From the NCBI GenBank assembly GCA_026390795.1, contig JAPLFG010000003.1, forward strand, positions 1,736,001-1,800,000: a stretch of DNA of 64,000 nucleotides, written 5' to 3'. The translations under genes and the position numbers were made by a program. The notes beneath the pieces were generated by a model. The model was not told the DNA's origin, ran no database searches, and saw nothing but the letters and a program-made list of their open reading frames with translations. The stretch's first letter is position 1. Every line of letters begins with the position of its first letter. Of the stretch, positions 42,336 to 50,268 are shown piece after piece. The DNA is from Ignavibacteriales bacterium (GTDB lineage Bacteria; Bacteroidota; Ignavibacteria; Ignavibacteriales; Melioribacteraceae).

Positions 42336-44186
42336 ATGGCTCATTCCAATTTTTCAAAATATTCCGTGGTAAACTCCGAAACGGATTTTCGGAATTATAC
42401 CGAATTGCCGAACAACAATCCGCTCGTAATTGTTGACCAGAGAATGAATATTGCGTACTGCAATGATGCGTTCAAAAAAACATTTTCTCTAGATGTTCAC
42501 GATGATATATCGAAAATGAACTCCAATCCGGAGTTCGTTTATTTTTTAAAGGGATTTAGCGAAAGCAGGTATAAAAATATCTCGCTTGAAATAAATCTTT
42601 CTTCGGATAACAATCAATTCACTAAAAATTATTCTGTGAGTATTGAGAGGGTATTTATTTCTTCGGGTCTTTATTACGTCCTTACTATTGAATCGTTGGC
42701 ACAACGGAAGAAACTTGAGAATAAAATAAACTCCCTTCATAATGCGCTCGATCATGGAAATGTTCCCATAATTATTTTAGATGCAAGCGGAAAAATAACT
42801 TACGCAACACGTTCGTTCGAAGTTCTTTTGTTGAGGGAAATTGAAAGTATTTATAATAGGAATCTAACTGAAGTTTTGTCCGATATCTTTGACAAAAGTG
42901 AAATTAATCATCTTGAATATGCTCTTAGATCTTTTATACCATGGAAAAAAGTAATTCCTTTTTTGGCAAGAATTCCCGTAACGTTTTGGGAATTCACTCT
43001 TAGTCCGGTGTTATCAAACGACGAACTTCAGCAAAGTTTCATTTTTATTGCTAATAATCTAACCGAACATATAAATCAAACAAAAGCAATTGAGCGGTCT
43101 GAAAGAAAGCAAAGGCTGATAATAAATAATATTTCCGATCTTCTGCTGATTATAGAGCATATAGGACCGGCGGCATTGTTCGAAAATGCCAACGATAATT
43201 TTTGCCGCATTTTCAATCTGGATAAAAATAAAATCTATTCTCTGAAAATTGACGATTTCATTCCCGCTAATCTGGTTGATAAAATTTATCAGTCAATGAA
43301 GCATCTCTCAAATTCCAATCTCCCGTTTTACGAATTCAATTATAAAAATTTCGATAAACGCGATTACTCTTGCAAAATTAACAGCATAACGGAACAAGAA
43401 CGGAATTCGACAATATACATCATTACAATGAAAGACATTACCGATGAGGTTCTCTATCAAGATCAATTAAAGAGAGCATACCGTAAAGAAATGCTTCTGA
43501 ATCAAATGAAGTCGGATTTTCTTGCAAACATGTCCCATGAGATTCGCACTCCGTTCAATGCCGTCGTTGGTTTTTCTGAGATTGTTGATGAAAGCATAGA
43601 GACTGGCAATATTGAGATGCTTCGTGATCTGATGGATTCGATGAAAGAAGTACTTGGGCGCGGTCTTAACTTGTTTACTAACATAGTAGAAGTATCTCAA
43701 CTTGAAGCGGGTGAAGTTGAATTAGATAAAGTAGATTTGAATTGCAACCAGGTAGTTAGAAATGTATATAACAAGATGCTCGCCGAAACATCTAAAAAAA
43801 ATATTGAGTTTGTTCTGGAAGTTGACGAGGAAGATTGTGTTATTGAGGTTGACTGGGTGAAATTTGAAAAAATAATTCACTCGCTGGTAGATAATGCTAT
43901 AAAGTATACAACTCATGGCTGTGTTTACCTTAGCACAAAACATTTTGAGAATAGTGTAGAGATAGTTGTCTCGGATACAGGTGTTGGAATAGACAAATTG
44001 CATATTGAAAGAATATTAAAACCTTTCACACAAGAAGTAGAAGGATATACACGCCCCTTTGAAGGTGCCGGGCTCGGATTGACGATTGCCTTTAAATTGA
44101 CAAAACTAATGGACGGTCAGTTTGATATCGAAAGTGAAAAAAATGTTGGGACAAAAATTTCAATTAGTTTCGCGGCGAGTAAATAA
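42336..44186 (+). CDS. PAS-domain sensor histidine kinase
   Basis: No membrane segments are seen, so it is probably cytoplasmic. Three PAS-like regions are suggested (about 25-120, 135-250, 255-370). The HisKA domain has FLANMSHEIRTPFNAVVGFS with His at 401. The ATPase domain keeps all boxes: DNAIKYTTHG (N), SDTGVGIDKLHIERILKPF (G1/F) and GAGLGLTIAFKL (G2). It is the only complete kinase in the locus and the natural donor for the nearby receivers. No output or receiver domain is attached. Confidence 0.93.
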   Translation: MAHSNFSKYSVVNSETDFRNYTELPNNNPLVIVDQRMNIAYCNDAFKKTFSLDVHDDISKMNSNPEFVYFLKGFSESRYKNISLEINLSSDNNQFTKNYSVSIERVFISSGLYYVLTIESLAQRKKLENKINSLHNALDHGNVPIIILDASGKITYATRSFEVLLLREIESIYNRNLTEVLSDIFDKSEINHLEYALRSFIPWKKVIPFLARIPVTFWEFTLSPVLSNDELQQSFIFIANNLTEHINQTKAIERSERKQRLIINNISDLLLIIEHIGPAALFENANDNFCRIFNLDKNKIYSLKIDDFIPANLVDKIYQSMKHLSNSNLPFYEFNYKNFDKRDYSCKINSITEQERNSTIYIITMKDITDEVLYQDQLKRAYRKEMLLNQMKSDFLANMSHEIRTPFNAVVGFSEIVDESIETGNIEMLRDLMDSMKEVLGRGLNLFTNIVEVSQLEAGEVELDKVDLNCNQVVRNVYNKMLAETSKKNIEFVLEVDEEDCVIEVDWVKFEKIIHSLVDNAIKYTTHGCVYLSTKHFENSVEIVVSDTGVGIDKLHIERILKPFTQEVEGYTRPFEGAGLGLTIAFKLTKLMDGQFDIESEKNVGTKISISFAASK

Positions 44187-44189
44187 ATT

Positions 44190-46022
44190 ATGGAATCGGT
44201 ATTAGAAAAATATAACCAGGCCGGTATTATTACAGAAGTGAATTATTCCAAATTCTTTCACCTCGCAAAAGAGCATTTTCAAATAAATATTAAGAATGAT
44301 TACGATTATATCAACGGAGTGAAAGAAAGTATCCGTTTCTTCTCGCTTGATTTACCGCCGGAAGTTAAAGAAATCTTCATCCCGTTTGCAGAAGCGCCTG
44401 TATTCTGGATTTATGAATCGTCACTGCTCAACCAGATTGAAGAGTTCATGAAATTTAATCTCGTAAAAGATTCGTATATCGAATTGCATAAATCGATCAA
44501 AGAAAATTACTCCAAGTGGGTTATAACAAAATTAAAAAGTGAAAAGGATTATTACGCCACTTTGACAGTCAATTTTATTGAACGTGATATTAATAAACAC
44601 AATTTTTTCAATCAAATCATTAAAGCAATTATACATACGTATCAAAGCACATTTTATAATCCTGTACGCGCATTGGAATTACTTACAAATACGTTGGGAT
44701 TGATGAACACAATCCGTCTGAACGATCAGTCTAAAGTGGAATTAAAATATATTTTAATTCTTTACACCGGATTTATTCACTTAAAAGAAAACAATTATGA
44801 AAAAGCGAACGTAGCTTTTAAAGAAGCAATAGGTATTAAACCTCAGGGGAATACCGCAAAGATTTATTGTGCACTTACAGAGATAATTCTTGGAAACGAA
44901 GACGGTGGGATTTTTTTACTCAAAGAAATTTTTAATTACGATATTCACCGGTTAACTCTGGCAGCTAAAACGAATAATTCCGGGATGTTCAGCTATTTTT
45001 ACAGAAATGCTTTTATATACAGTATCTTTCATGAAAAAGAATTTGCGCGAGCCTACACTAAAATTGATACGTTTTTAAGCGAAAGTAGCGTTCACGATGC
45101 AACTACGCTGACAGTTTGCAAAGAAAGTTTGGAATCATTCAAAATAAAAAAATTAGATGATTATTACGATGATGATATAAAAAAGTCAATTGCTTTTCTG
45201 GAAAAGATTTTACAAAACTATTCCACTTCCACAAATACACTTCTCTATTCGCTCTACCCGGAATTTCAAAATAGATATAATGCCATGGTAGAATCGATAA
45301 TCCAAAATATAAAAGAGTTATACTATACCGAAGTAAGAGAAAAAATATCAACATACGATAATTCAATAAATGAAAGTTTAAGCGCAGAAAAACATTTAAC
45401 TGAAGAAATAGAAAGGTATAAAATAAAGTCGAGAGAAAATCTTTCAAAATCGATTCAGCATTTAAATGAAAATTTTGATCTGGAAACCCGATCGCTCGAA
45501 CAGAAAGTTAATGAACTTCATAAAGTTGACCGTTTTAATCCCAGAGTATCATTATCCAACAACATGACTTATAATATCATCATAGCGTTTGTCGTATTCT
45601 TTATTGGCGGAGTTGCCGGCTATTCAAATAAAACAGTATCCGATACTTCAGAGTTTAATTCCATGTTTACATTTGTTCTTATAACTGGTTCAAAGTGGGG
45701 TGCTATTAGTTTTGTTTTGGGTGCAATTATTTCCACAATTATGGCCGGAGTAATTTTGATTGAGCGTTCAGATATGCGGCAAAAGTTGCTTCGGAAAATA
45801 AATTACATGAAAATTGAGAGGGAACGATTAATCGCCGAACAAAGAGAAACGGTTATCAGAAAAGAAAAAATTATGTGTGATAATTTTACTAACAGTATAA
45901 CCCAACACCTTAAAAGGGTAGAAGAACTGAGAACTCAGAAAGCCGATTTAGAGCGCACTCTTATGAAGCAAGCCGAAGAACAAATTAATTCAACCATTTC
46001 AGATCTGGGTCTTCTAAATTAA
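44190..46022 (+). CDS. unknown protein with helical repeats, coiled coils and two membrane helices
   Basis: Residues about 130-260 look like TPR-type helical pairs (IHLKENNYEKANVAFKEAIG). Residues about 380-450 form a coiled coil, and two membrane helices lie at about 457-475 and 495-520, followed by a second coiled coil to the end (610). I recognise no family. It is 3 bases after the PAS kinase, so it may be its partner, tying the soluble kinase to the membrane. Confidence 0.8.
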   Translation: MESVLEKYNQAGIITEVNYSKFFHLAKEHFQINIKNDYDYINGVKESIRFFSLDLPPEVKEIFIPFAEAPVFWIYESSLLNQIEEFMKFNLVKDSYIELHKSIKENYSKWVITKLKSEKDYYATLTVNFIERDINKHNFFNQIIKAIIHTYQSTFYNPVRALELLTNTLGLMNTIRLNDQSKVELKYILILYTGFIHLKENNYEKANVAFKEAIGIKPQGNTAKIYCALTEIILGNEDGGIFLLKEIFNYDIHRLTLAAKTNNSGMFSYFYRNAFIYSIFHEKEFARAYTKIDTFLSESSVHDATTLTVCKESLESFKIKKLDDYYDDDIKKSIAFLEKILQNYSTSTNTLLYSLYPEFQNRYNAMVESIIQNIKELYYTEVREKISTYDNSINESLSAEKHLTEEIERYKIKSRENLSKSIQHLNENFDLETRSLEQKVNELHKVDRFNPRVSLSNNMTYNIIIAFVVFFIGGVAGYSNKTVSDTSEFNSMFTFVLITGSKWGAISFVLGAIISTIMAGVILIERSDMRQKLLRKINYMKIERERLIAEQRETVIRKEKIMCDNFTNSITQHLKRVEELRTQKADLERTLMKQAEEQINSTISDLGLLN

Positions 46023-46031
46023 CCTTCTTCT

Positions 46032-46047
46032 TGGCTATTATTAGCCA
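46032..46047 (+). terminator. weak hairpin after the 44190 gene
   Basis: TGGCTA (46032-46037) pairs with TAGCCA (46042-46047) around a 4-base loop, 10 bases after the stop codon. There is no U-tract, so it may only slow or stabilise the transcript end. Confidence 0.3.
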
Positions 46048-46187
46048 GTTGCCGAATAAAAGATCGACACCTTAAGATAACTCTTCTAATATCAATCCTA
46101 AATAGCCTTACTGGTTGGAATGATTTTTCTACTCTATATTAACTGGAAAGCAAAAAAAACTGTTATAAATATAAAAGAGAGGGTTGC

Positions 46188-46490
46188 TTGGCTTTAAATA
46201 ATCTACCGGAAATCAGCGATCAAATTCTCGAAGCTGAAAAGCAGATCGAACTTAGAAATTTTGATGCAGCCCGCCTGCTTCTTAATGAACTAATCTGTGC
46301 CAACGAAAATAACCTTGATGCACTGAACGATCTTGCAGTAATAGAAATACTCACCGAGAATTATGATTTAGCAATGACTTTGCTTATGCAGATCTTAGCC
46401 ATTGATACGCAAAATGAAGTGGCAATTGAAAATTTGCAGTATCTGAGGGAAAAATTCTCTCCAATTTTAGGTGGACCGGAGGGAAGTTGA
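46188..46490 (+). CDS. small TPR protein
   Basis: Starts at TTG 46188 after AGAGAGGG; there is no in-frame ATG near the start. The 100 residues form about two TPR units (NFDAARLLLNELICANENNL, DALNDLAVIEILTENYDLAM, TLLMQILAIDTQNEVAIENL). It overlaps the glycosyltransferase gene by 4 bases and probably assists it. Confidence 0.8.
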   Translation: MALNNLPEISDQILEAEKQIELRNFDAARLLLNELICANENNLDALNDLAVIEILTENYDLAMTLLMQILAIDTQNEVAIENLQYLREKFSPILGGPEGS

Positions 46491-48013
46491 CACTTACGCT
46501 CTGCATGATTGTCAAAAATGAAGAAAAGAATCTGGCTGCATGTTTGGATTCCGTGAAAGATGTTGTTAATGAAATGATTATTGTGGATACAGGTTCAAAC
46601 GACGGTACAATCAGGATTGCTGAAAAATATAATGCGAAAATATTTCAATATGAGTGGGCAAATAATTTTTCAGCGGCTAGAAATTTTGCTCTTGGAAAAG
46701 CAACCGGTGAATGGATTTTTTGCATGGATGCAGACGAACGCCTTGATAGTAATTCTGTTGACGAGTTTAAAAAACTAAGTGAAGTTAAATTATTGATCGG
46801 CTATTACTGTACTGTTAAAAATCATCATCTGGATAAAAACCGTGATAACTCAGTTCGCTATATTCGATTGTTTGCCAATTCACGCGAATTAAAATTTAGC
46901 GGGAAAGTACACGAGCAGATCGAACCATCGTTGACCCAAAATAAATATCAGATTCTCAATTCTAATATTCTTATTCATCATATCGGTTATAGCATTTCGA
47001 AAGAGGATAATCAGAAGAAAATAGAAAGAAACCTTACTTTGCTGAAAGAAGAATACGAATCCACAAAAGCAGTATACTGTCTTTTTCAAATTGCTCAATC
47101 TTTTTTTATTCTTGATGACAAGTTGAACGCATTTAAATATTATAAAAGTGCCGGCGAAAGCGTAGGGTTAGACAGATCTTTACGTGCTCAATGTTTTTCT
47201 TCTTTAGCGTACGTAGCTCACTATGATCATAAAAGTATTGAAGCTGAAAGATTTATACAGTTTTCACTCAAACTGGATGACCGCCAGCCGTTCTCACAAT
47301 TGTTATCAGCTAAAATAGCATTGCGTAAAGGAGACTATATAACGGCAGAACTTAGATGCCGGCAAGCCCAGCAATTAAACCAAAATATGATTCTTGGAAA
47401 AGAGCAATCTAAACTAGCCGTCTTGTTGGACCCGGAAGAAGTAATTTGTTATGGTTTAACACTCGCTCTTCAAAACAAAAATTTTACAAATATCAGTTAC
47501 TATCAAAAGGAGTTGTCTGCATATTACAATAAAAAAGTAGATGAAAACGGACCGCAAAAATTAACCGTTATTCAAAAGTTGTTCAGCAATACAATGCTAA
47601 CCGTAAGCGAAGAAGAAATATTTATAGAAATGGCGAACCACTTTACAATGAATCTATTTCTATTCATGATGACCAGCAATCCGAATAAACAACAAGTATT
47701 TCAGCTGGCCAACGACTTGTTAAAAAAATATCCGGACGCGGTTGAAATAAAAAAAATAATTGCAAAATTGCTGGAAGATTCAGGGCGGATAGATGATGCT
47801 ATTCTTCTTCTTGAAAACATTGTAGAAAAAAACCAGTTTGACCCAACCACATTATTCTATCTCATTTCTTTCTATTTGAAAAAAGGAGCAGAAGATAAAA
47901 TTAAGCCTATCATTGGTAAATTAGAAAAAAATTATTCTCACATACCCGAAGTGATGGAAAGAGTAAGAAAATTAAGAAGAAAATTGCTTATGCTTACAAC
48001 TGTTCCCCTCTAA
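46487..48013 (+). CDS. family 2 glycosyltransferase with TPR tail
   Basis: TTG start in a TTGA overlap. Residues 1-230 are a GT-A domain: TLCMIVKNEEKNLAACLDSV, IIVDTGSNDGTIRIAEKYNA, and the DxD motif in FCMDADERLD at about 79-83. The rest (about 230-508) is helical TPR-like repeats. SunS-like and SPO11-type TPR glycosyltransferases modify proteins, and this gene ends 300 bases before flagellin, so it is a good candidate for flagellin O-glycosylation. That role is inferred from position. Confidence 0.88.
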   Translation: MTLTLCMIVKNEEKNLAACLDSVKDVVNEMIIVDTGSNDGTIRIAEKYNAKIFQYEWANNFSAARNFALGKATGEWIFCMDADERLDSNSVDEFKKLSEVKLLIGYYCTVKNHHLDKNRDNSVRYIRLFANSRELKFSGKVHEQIEPSLTQNKYQILNSNILIHHIGYSISKEDNQKKIERNLTLLKEEYESTKAVYCLFQIAQSFFILDDKLNAFKYYKSAGESVGLDRSLRAQCFSSLAYVAHYDHKSIEAERFIQFSLKLDDRQPFSQLLSAKIALRKGDYITAELRCRQAQQLNQNMILGKEQSKLAVLLDPEEVICYGLTLALQNKNFTNISYYQKELSAYYNKKVDENGPQKLTVIQKLFSNTMLTVSEEEIFIEMANHFTMNLFLFMMTSNPNKQQVFQLANDLLKKYPDAVEIKKIIAKLLEDSGRIDDAILLLENIVEKNQFDPTTLFYLISFYLKKGAEDKIKPIIGKLEKNYSHIPEVMERVRKLRRKLLMLTTVPL

Positions 48014-48029
48014 CTAAAATAAAAGGGAG

Positions 48030-48142
48030 TTCTGAAATATTCCAAAGACTGTCTTTGCGAACGAAGTGAAGCAAACTCAAAACTTTGATTCTGAATAATT
48101 ATCGAGATTGCTTCTCCTGCTAAAACGGGATCGCAATGACAA
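48030..48142. repeat. dispersed repeat, copy A
   Basis: Bases from TTCTGAAATATT through CTGTCTTTGCGA and GAAGTGAAGCAAAC to GATTGCTTC and GGGATCGCAATGACAA match a second copy at 53433-53557 and partly a third at 53197-53312. The outer parts CTTTGCGA and TCGCAATG are complementary and can form a long imperfect stem. This looks like the common non-coding GCGA-GCGAAGC-type interspersed repeat of several phyla. Confidence 0.75.
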
Positions 48143-48199
48143 TCCTTAATTAATATTCATGCAAGCAACAGCACTACTCTAATTAACCTCGTAAAAAAT

Positions 48200-48226
48200 T
48201 AAACTTTTCAAAAGAGTCTCCGATAA
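48200..48226 (+). promoter_or_regulatory. sigma-28 (FliA) promoter of flagellin
   Basis: TAAA at 48200-48203, 15 bases, then TCCGATAA at 48219-48226, followed by TATT. It matches 11 of 12 positions of TAAA-N15-GCCGATAA and lies 84 bases before the flagellin start, leaving room for the two-hairpin leader. Flagellin is the classical sigma-28 target, so this site anchors the other calls. Confidence 0.88.
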
Positions 48227-48231
48227 TATTC

Positions 48232-48303
48232 TTGAGAACAAAGTGTTCTCAAAAATAAGTTCAAGCAAGGAAGCTTGAATAATAATCAACAAACACATGG
48301 AGG
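48232..48303 (+). promoter_or_regulatory. flagellin mRNA leader with candidate CsrA sites
   Basis: Hairpin A pairs TTGAGAAC (48232-48239) with GTTCTCAA (48245-48252). Hairpin B pairs TTCAAGC (48260-48266) with GCTTGAA (48273-48279) and presents AAGGAA in its 6-base loop. The Shine-Dalgarno lies in ACATGGAGG (48295-48303), a second GGA site. In Bacillus, CsrA binds exactly such a pair in the hag leader, and fliW-csrA is encoded 10 kb upstream. Confidence 0.65.
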
Positions 48304-48309
48304 TTTCAA

Positions 48310-49854
48310 ATGGCTTTTTCAGTAAACACAAATCTAGGCGCTCTTCAAGCGTACAACGCATTGGCAAAAGTTAATGCAGAGACACAAAAAGCACAGTTAC
48401 GTCTTGCTACAACAAAAAGAATCAACTCAGTAGCAGATGATACATCTGGCTTTAACATCGGTAAACAAATGGAGGCTTCGGTATTAAAACAGAAAGCTCA
48501 GTTGAACAACGTTTCTTCAGCAAAAAATTTATTAGCAACAGCAGAATCCGCTCTTCAGCAGATCAATGATAAATTGAATCAGATTTCTGCTAAATACACA
48601 GACGCACAGGATCCGTTGAAAGATCAAGCAAGTATTGCAAAAGATATTACTACTCTAGCAGTAGAAATAAAATCAATTCTTCAGACAACTAATATCAACG
48701 GTACAAAGCTGTTAGTAAAACAAACAGACGTTAACTTAGCAGCAACAGACAAATCACTTGATGTAGGCGGCGCAGCTTTCTCTGTTGATTTTGGTGGAAA
48801 GATGGATACAGTAAATCTACTTACTAAAATAGCAAGCTTAACCTTAGCAGATGCCAGCGGAACAACCGCCGGTGAAACAGCTGCAGGTTTAGCCGCTGCA
48901 AGAGCATTTGTAGTTGGAGGCTTTTTAACAGACGTTAATACAAAACTTTCAGAATCCAATGTATCTGCTGCTAACGTAACAGCATTTGCTGATGCATTAA
49001 CCGCAAGATATGATTCAGATATCGCAGCTGGACTTAGTGTAAGTACAGCATTAGATAACGCATTTACAGCAGGTAAAACCGCAGTAGGCGGAACAACCGT
49101 AGCTGACGCTTTAGCACAGGGTGTTCAATCAACCGGTACCGTAACTTACGATGATGCAGCTGCACTTACCGCAGTTAATACTGGTTATACTAATGCAACA
49201 GCAGCAAAAACCGCCGCAAATAGTCTCATGGCGAACATTGCTACTAAATTAGGTGAATATGGTGTTAGTGCTGCTCAAGTTCAAGCATTTTCAACAGCAT
49301 TCGGTGGCTTTATGGCTACGCAGACAGATGCTGCCAATTTTGACACTGGTGCTCATTCTTTAACAGCAGTAACTGCAGCTTTAGCCGCAGGCGCAGCTGC
49401 GTTAACTGTAGCTGTAGGTGGCGATGCAAATCAGGCTCTTATTGATGCCGCTACCGCATCTGGTGTTCAATCCACCGGTACAGCAGCTTTTAGTTATATT
49501 TCTCAACAAGCTGATCTTACAACTGCATATGATGGCGGAGTAGCTGGTTATGTTCCTTCTGCTAATGATACAGCTTCTGTTATCACTGCTGCACAAGATG
49601 TTAGTGTTGCTTCAGCTGCAATCCGTGATTCTCTTGGTAGAATTGGTAACTTGAGTCAATCAATCGATTCAAGAAGCGAATTCTTAACGTCTTCAATTGC
49701 AAACAGTACAGCTTCTATCTCCAGTATATTCGACGCTGATATGGCTGCTGAACAATTGAATGCTACAAAAGGCAACATTTCTGGTCAAATTGGTACAGCA
49801 ATGTTATCACAATTGAATTCAGCTCCACAACAACTCTTATCATTATTCCGTTAA
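48310..49854 (+). CDS. fliC: flagellin
   Basis: Main filament subunit. The N-terminal D0/D1 region (FSVNTNLGALQAYNALAKVN, then KRINSVADDTSGFNIGKQME) and the C-terminal D1/D0 region (DSLGRIGNLSQSIDSRSEFL, then ending QQLLSLFR) are standard. The outer region (about 165-430) is Ala/Thr-rich and holds two related units of about 90 residues, each ending GVQSTGT. The protein has many Ser/Thr and no Cys, which suits glycosylation. It has its own sigma-28 promoter, structured leader and terminator. Confidence 0.97.
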   Translation: MAFSVNTNLGALQAYNALAKVNAETQKAQLRLATTKRINSVADDTSGFNIGKQMEASVLKQKAQLNNVSSAKNLLATAESALQQINDKLNQISAKYTDAQDPLKDQASIAKDITTLAVEIKSILQTTNINGTKLLVKQTDVNLAATDKSLDVGGAAFSVDFGGKMDTVNLLTKIASLTLADASGTTAGETAAGLAAARAFVVGGFLTDVNTKLSESNVSAANVTAFADALTARYDSDIAAGLSVSTALDNAFTAGKTAVGGTTVADALAQGVQSTGTVTYDDAAALTAVNTGYTNATAAKTAANSLMANIATKLGEYGVSAAQVQAFSTAFGGFMATQTDAANFDTGAHSLTAVTAALAAGAAALTVAVGGDANQALIDAATASGVQSTGTAAFSYISQQADLTTAYDGGVAGYVPSANDTASVITAAQDVSVASAAIRDSLGRIGNLSQSIDSRSEFLTSSIANSTASISSIFDADMAAEQLNATKGNISGQIGTAMLSQLNSAPQQLLSLFR

Positions 49855-49870
49855 TTGAACATGATTTAAG

Positions 49871-49898
49871 TCCCCCGGTAATACCGGGGGGCTTTTTT
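49871..49898 (+). terminator. rho-independent terminator after flagellin
   Basis: CCCCCGGT (49872-49879) pairs perfectly with ACCGGGGG (49883-49890) around a 3-base loop, followed by GC and six T. It gives flagellin an independent, strongly ended transcript. Confidence 0.95.
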
Positions 49899-49926
49899 AT
49901 TGAAAACTTAAACCCGGTAAGAAAAT

Positions 49927-50262
49927 ATGCAGACAGCTACAGCATTCTCGAACAGAAATAAAATGAATCCCTATCTTGTTAATGAAATTAGTAATGCAAC
50001 ACCCGCTCAGCAAATAATGAAAGTATATGATTTCGCTATTATGAAGTGTCAAAAAGAAGATATGCTTAAAACAAACGAAGCAATTCAGGTTCTTATAGAT
50101 TGTTTGAATTTTACAGATGAAAGTGCAAAACCAATTTCAATTGGACTATTAAGGTTGTATCAGTATTGCCAGGATCAGATGAGAAAAAAGAATTATAAAG
50201 AAGTTCAAAAAATTTTAAGTGAACTTAGAGTTACTTGGCAAGATGCATTAAAATTGAGGTAG
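49927..50262 (+). CDS. fliS: flagellin chaperone FliS
   Basis: FliS binds flagellin and escorts it to FlhA. The 111-residue helical protein starts with NPYLVNEISNATPAQQIMKV YDFAI, where the NPY-x-x-NE and LYD-type patterns are typical of FliS. It lies between flagellin and fliD, a common place. No strong Shine-Dalgarno precedes ATG (GGTAAGAAAAT). Confidence 0.87.
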   Translation: MQTATAFSNRNKMNPYLVNEISNATPAQQIMKVYDFAIMKCQKEDMLKTNEAIQVLIDCLNFTDESAKPISIGLLRLYQYCQDQMRKKNYKEVQKILSELRVTWQDALKLR

Positions 50263-50268
50263 TAAATT

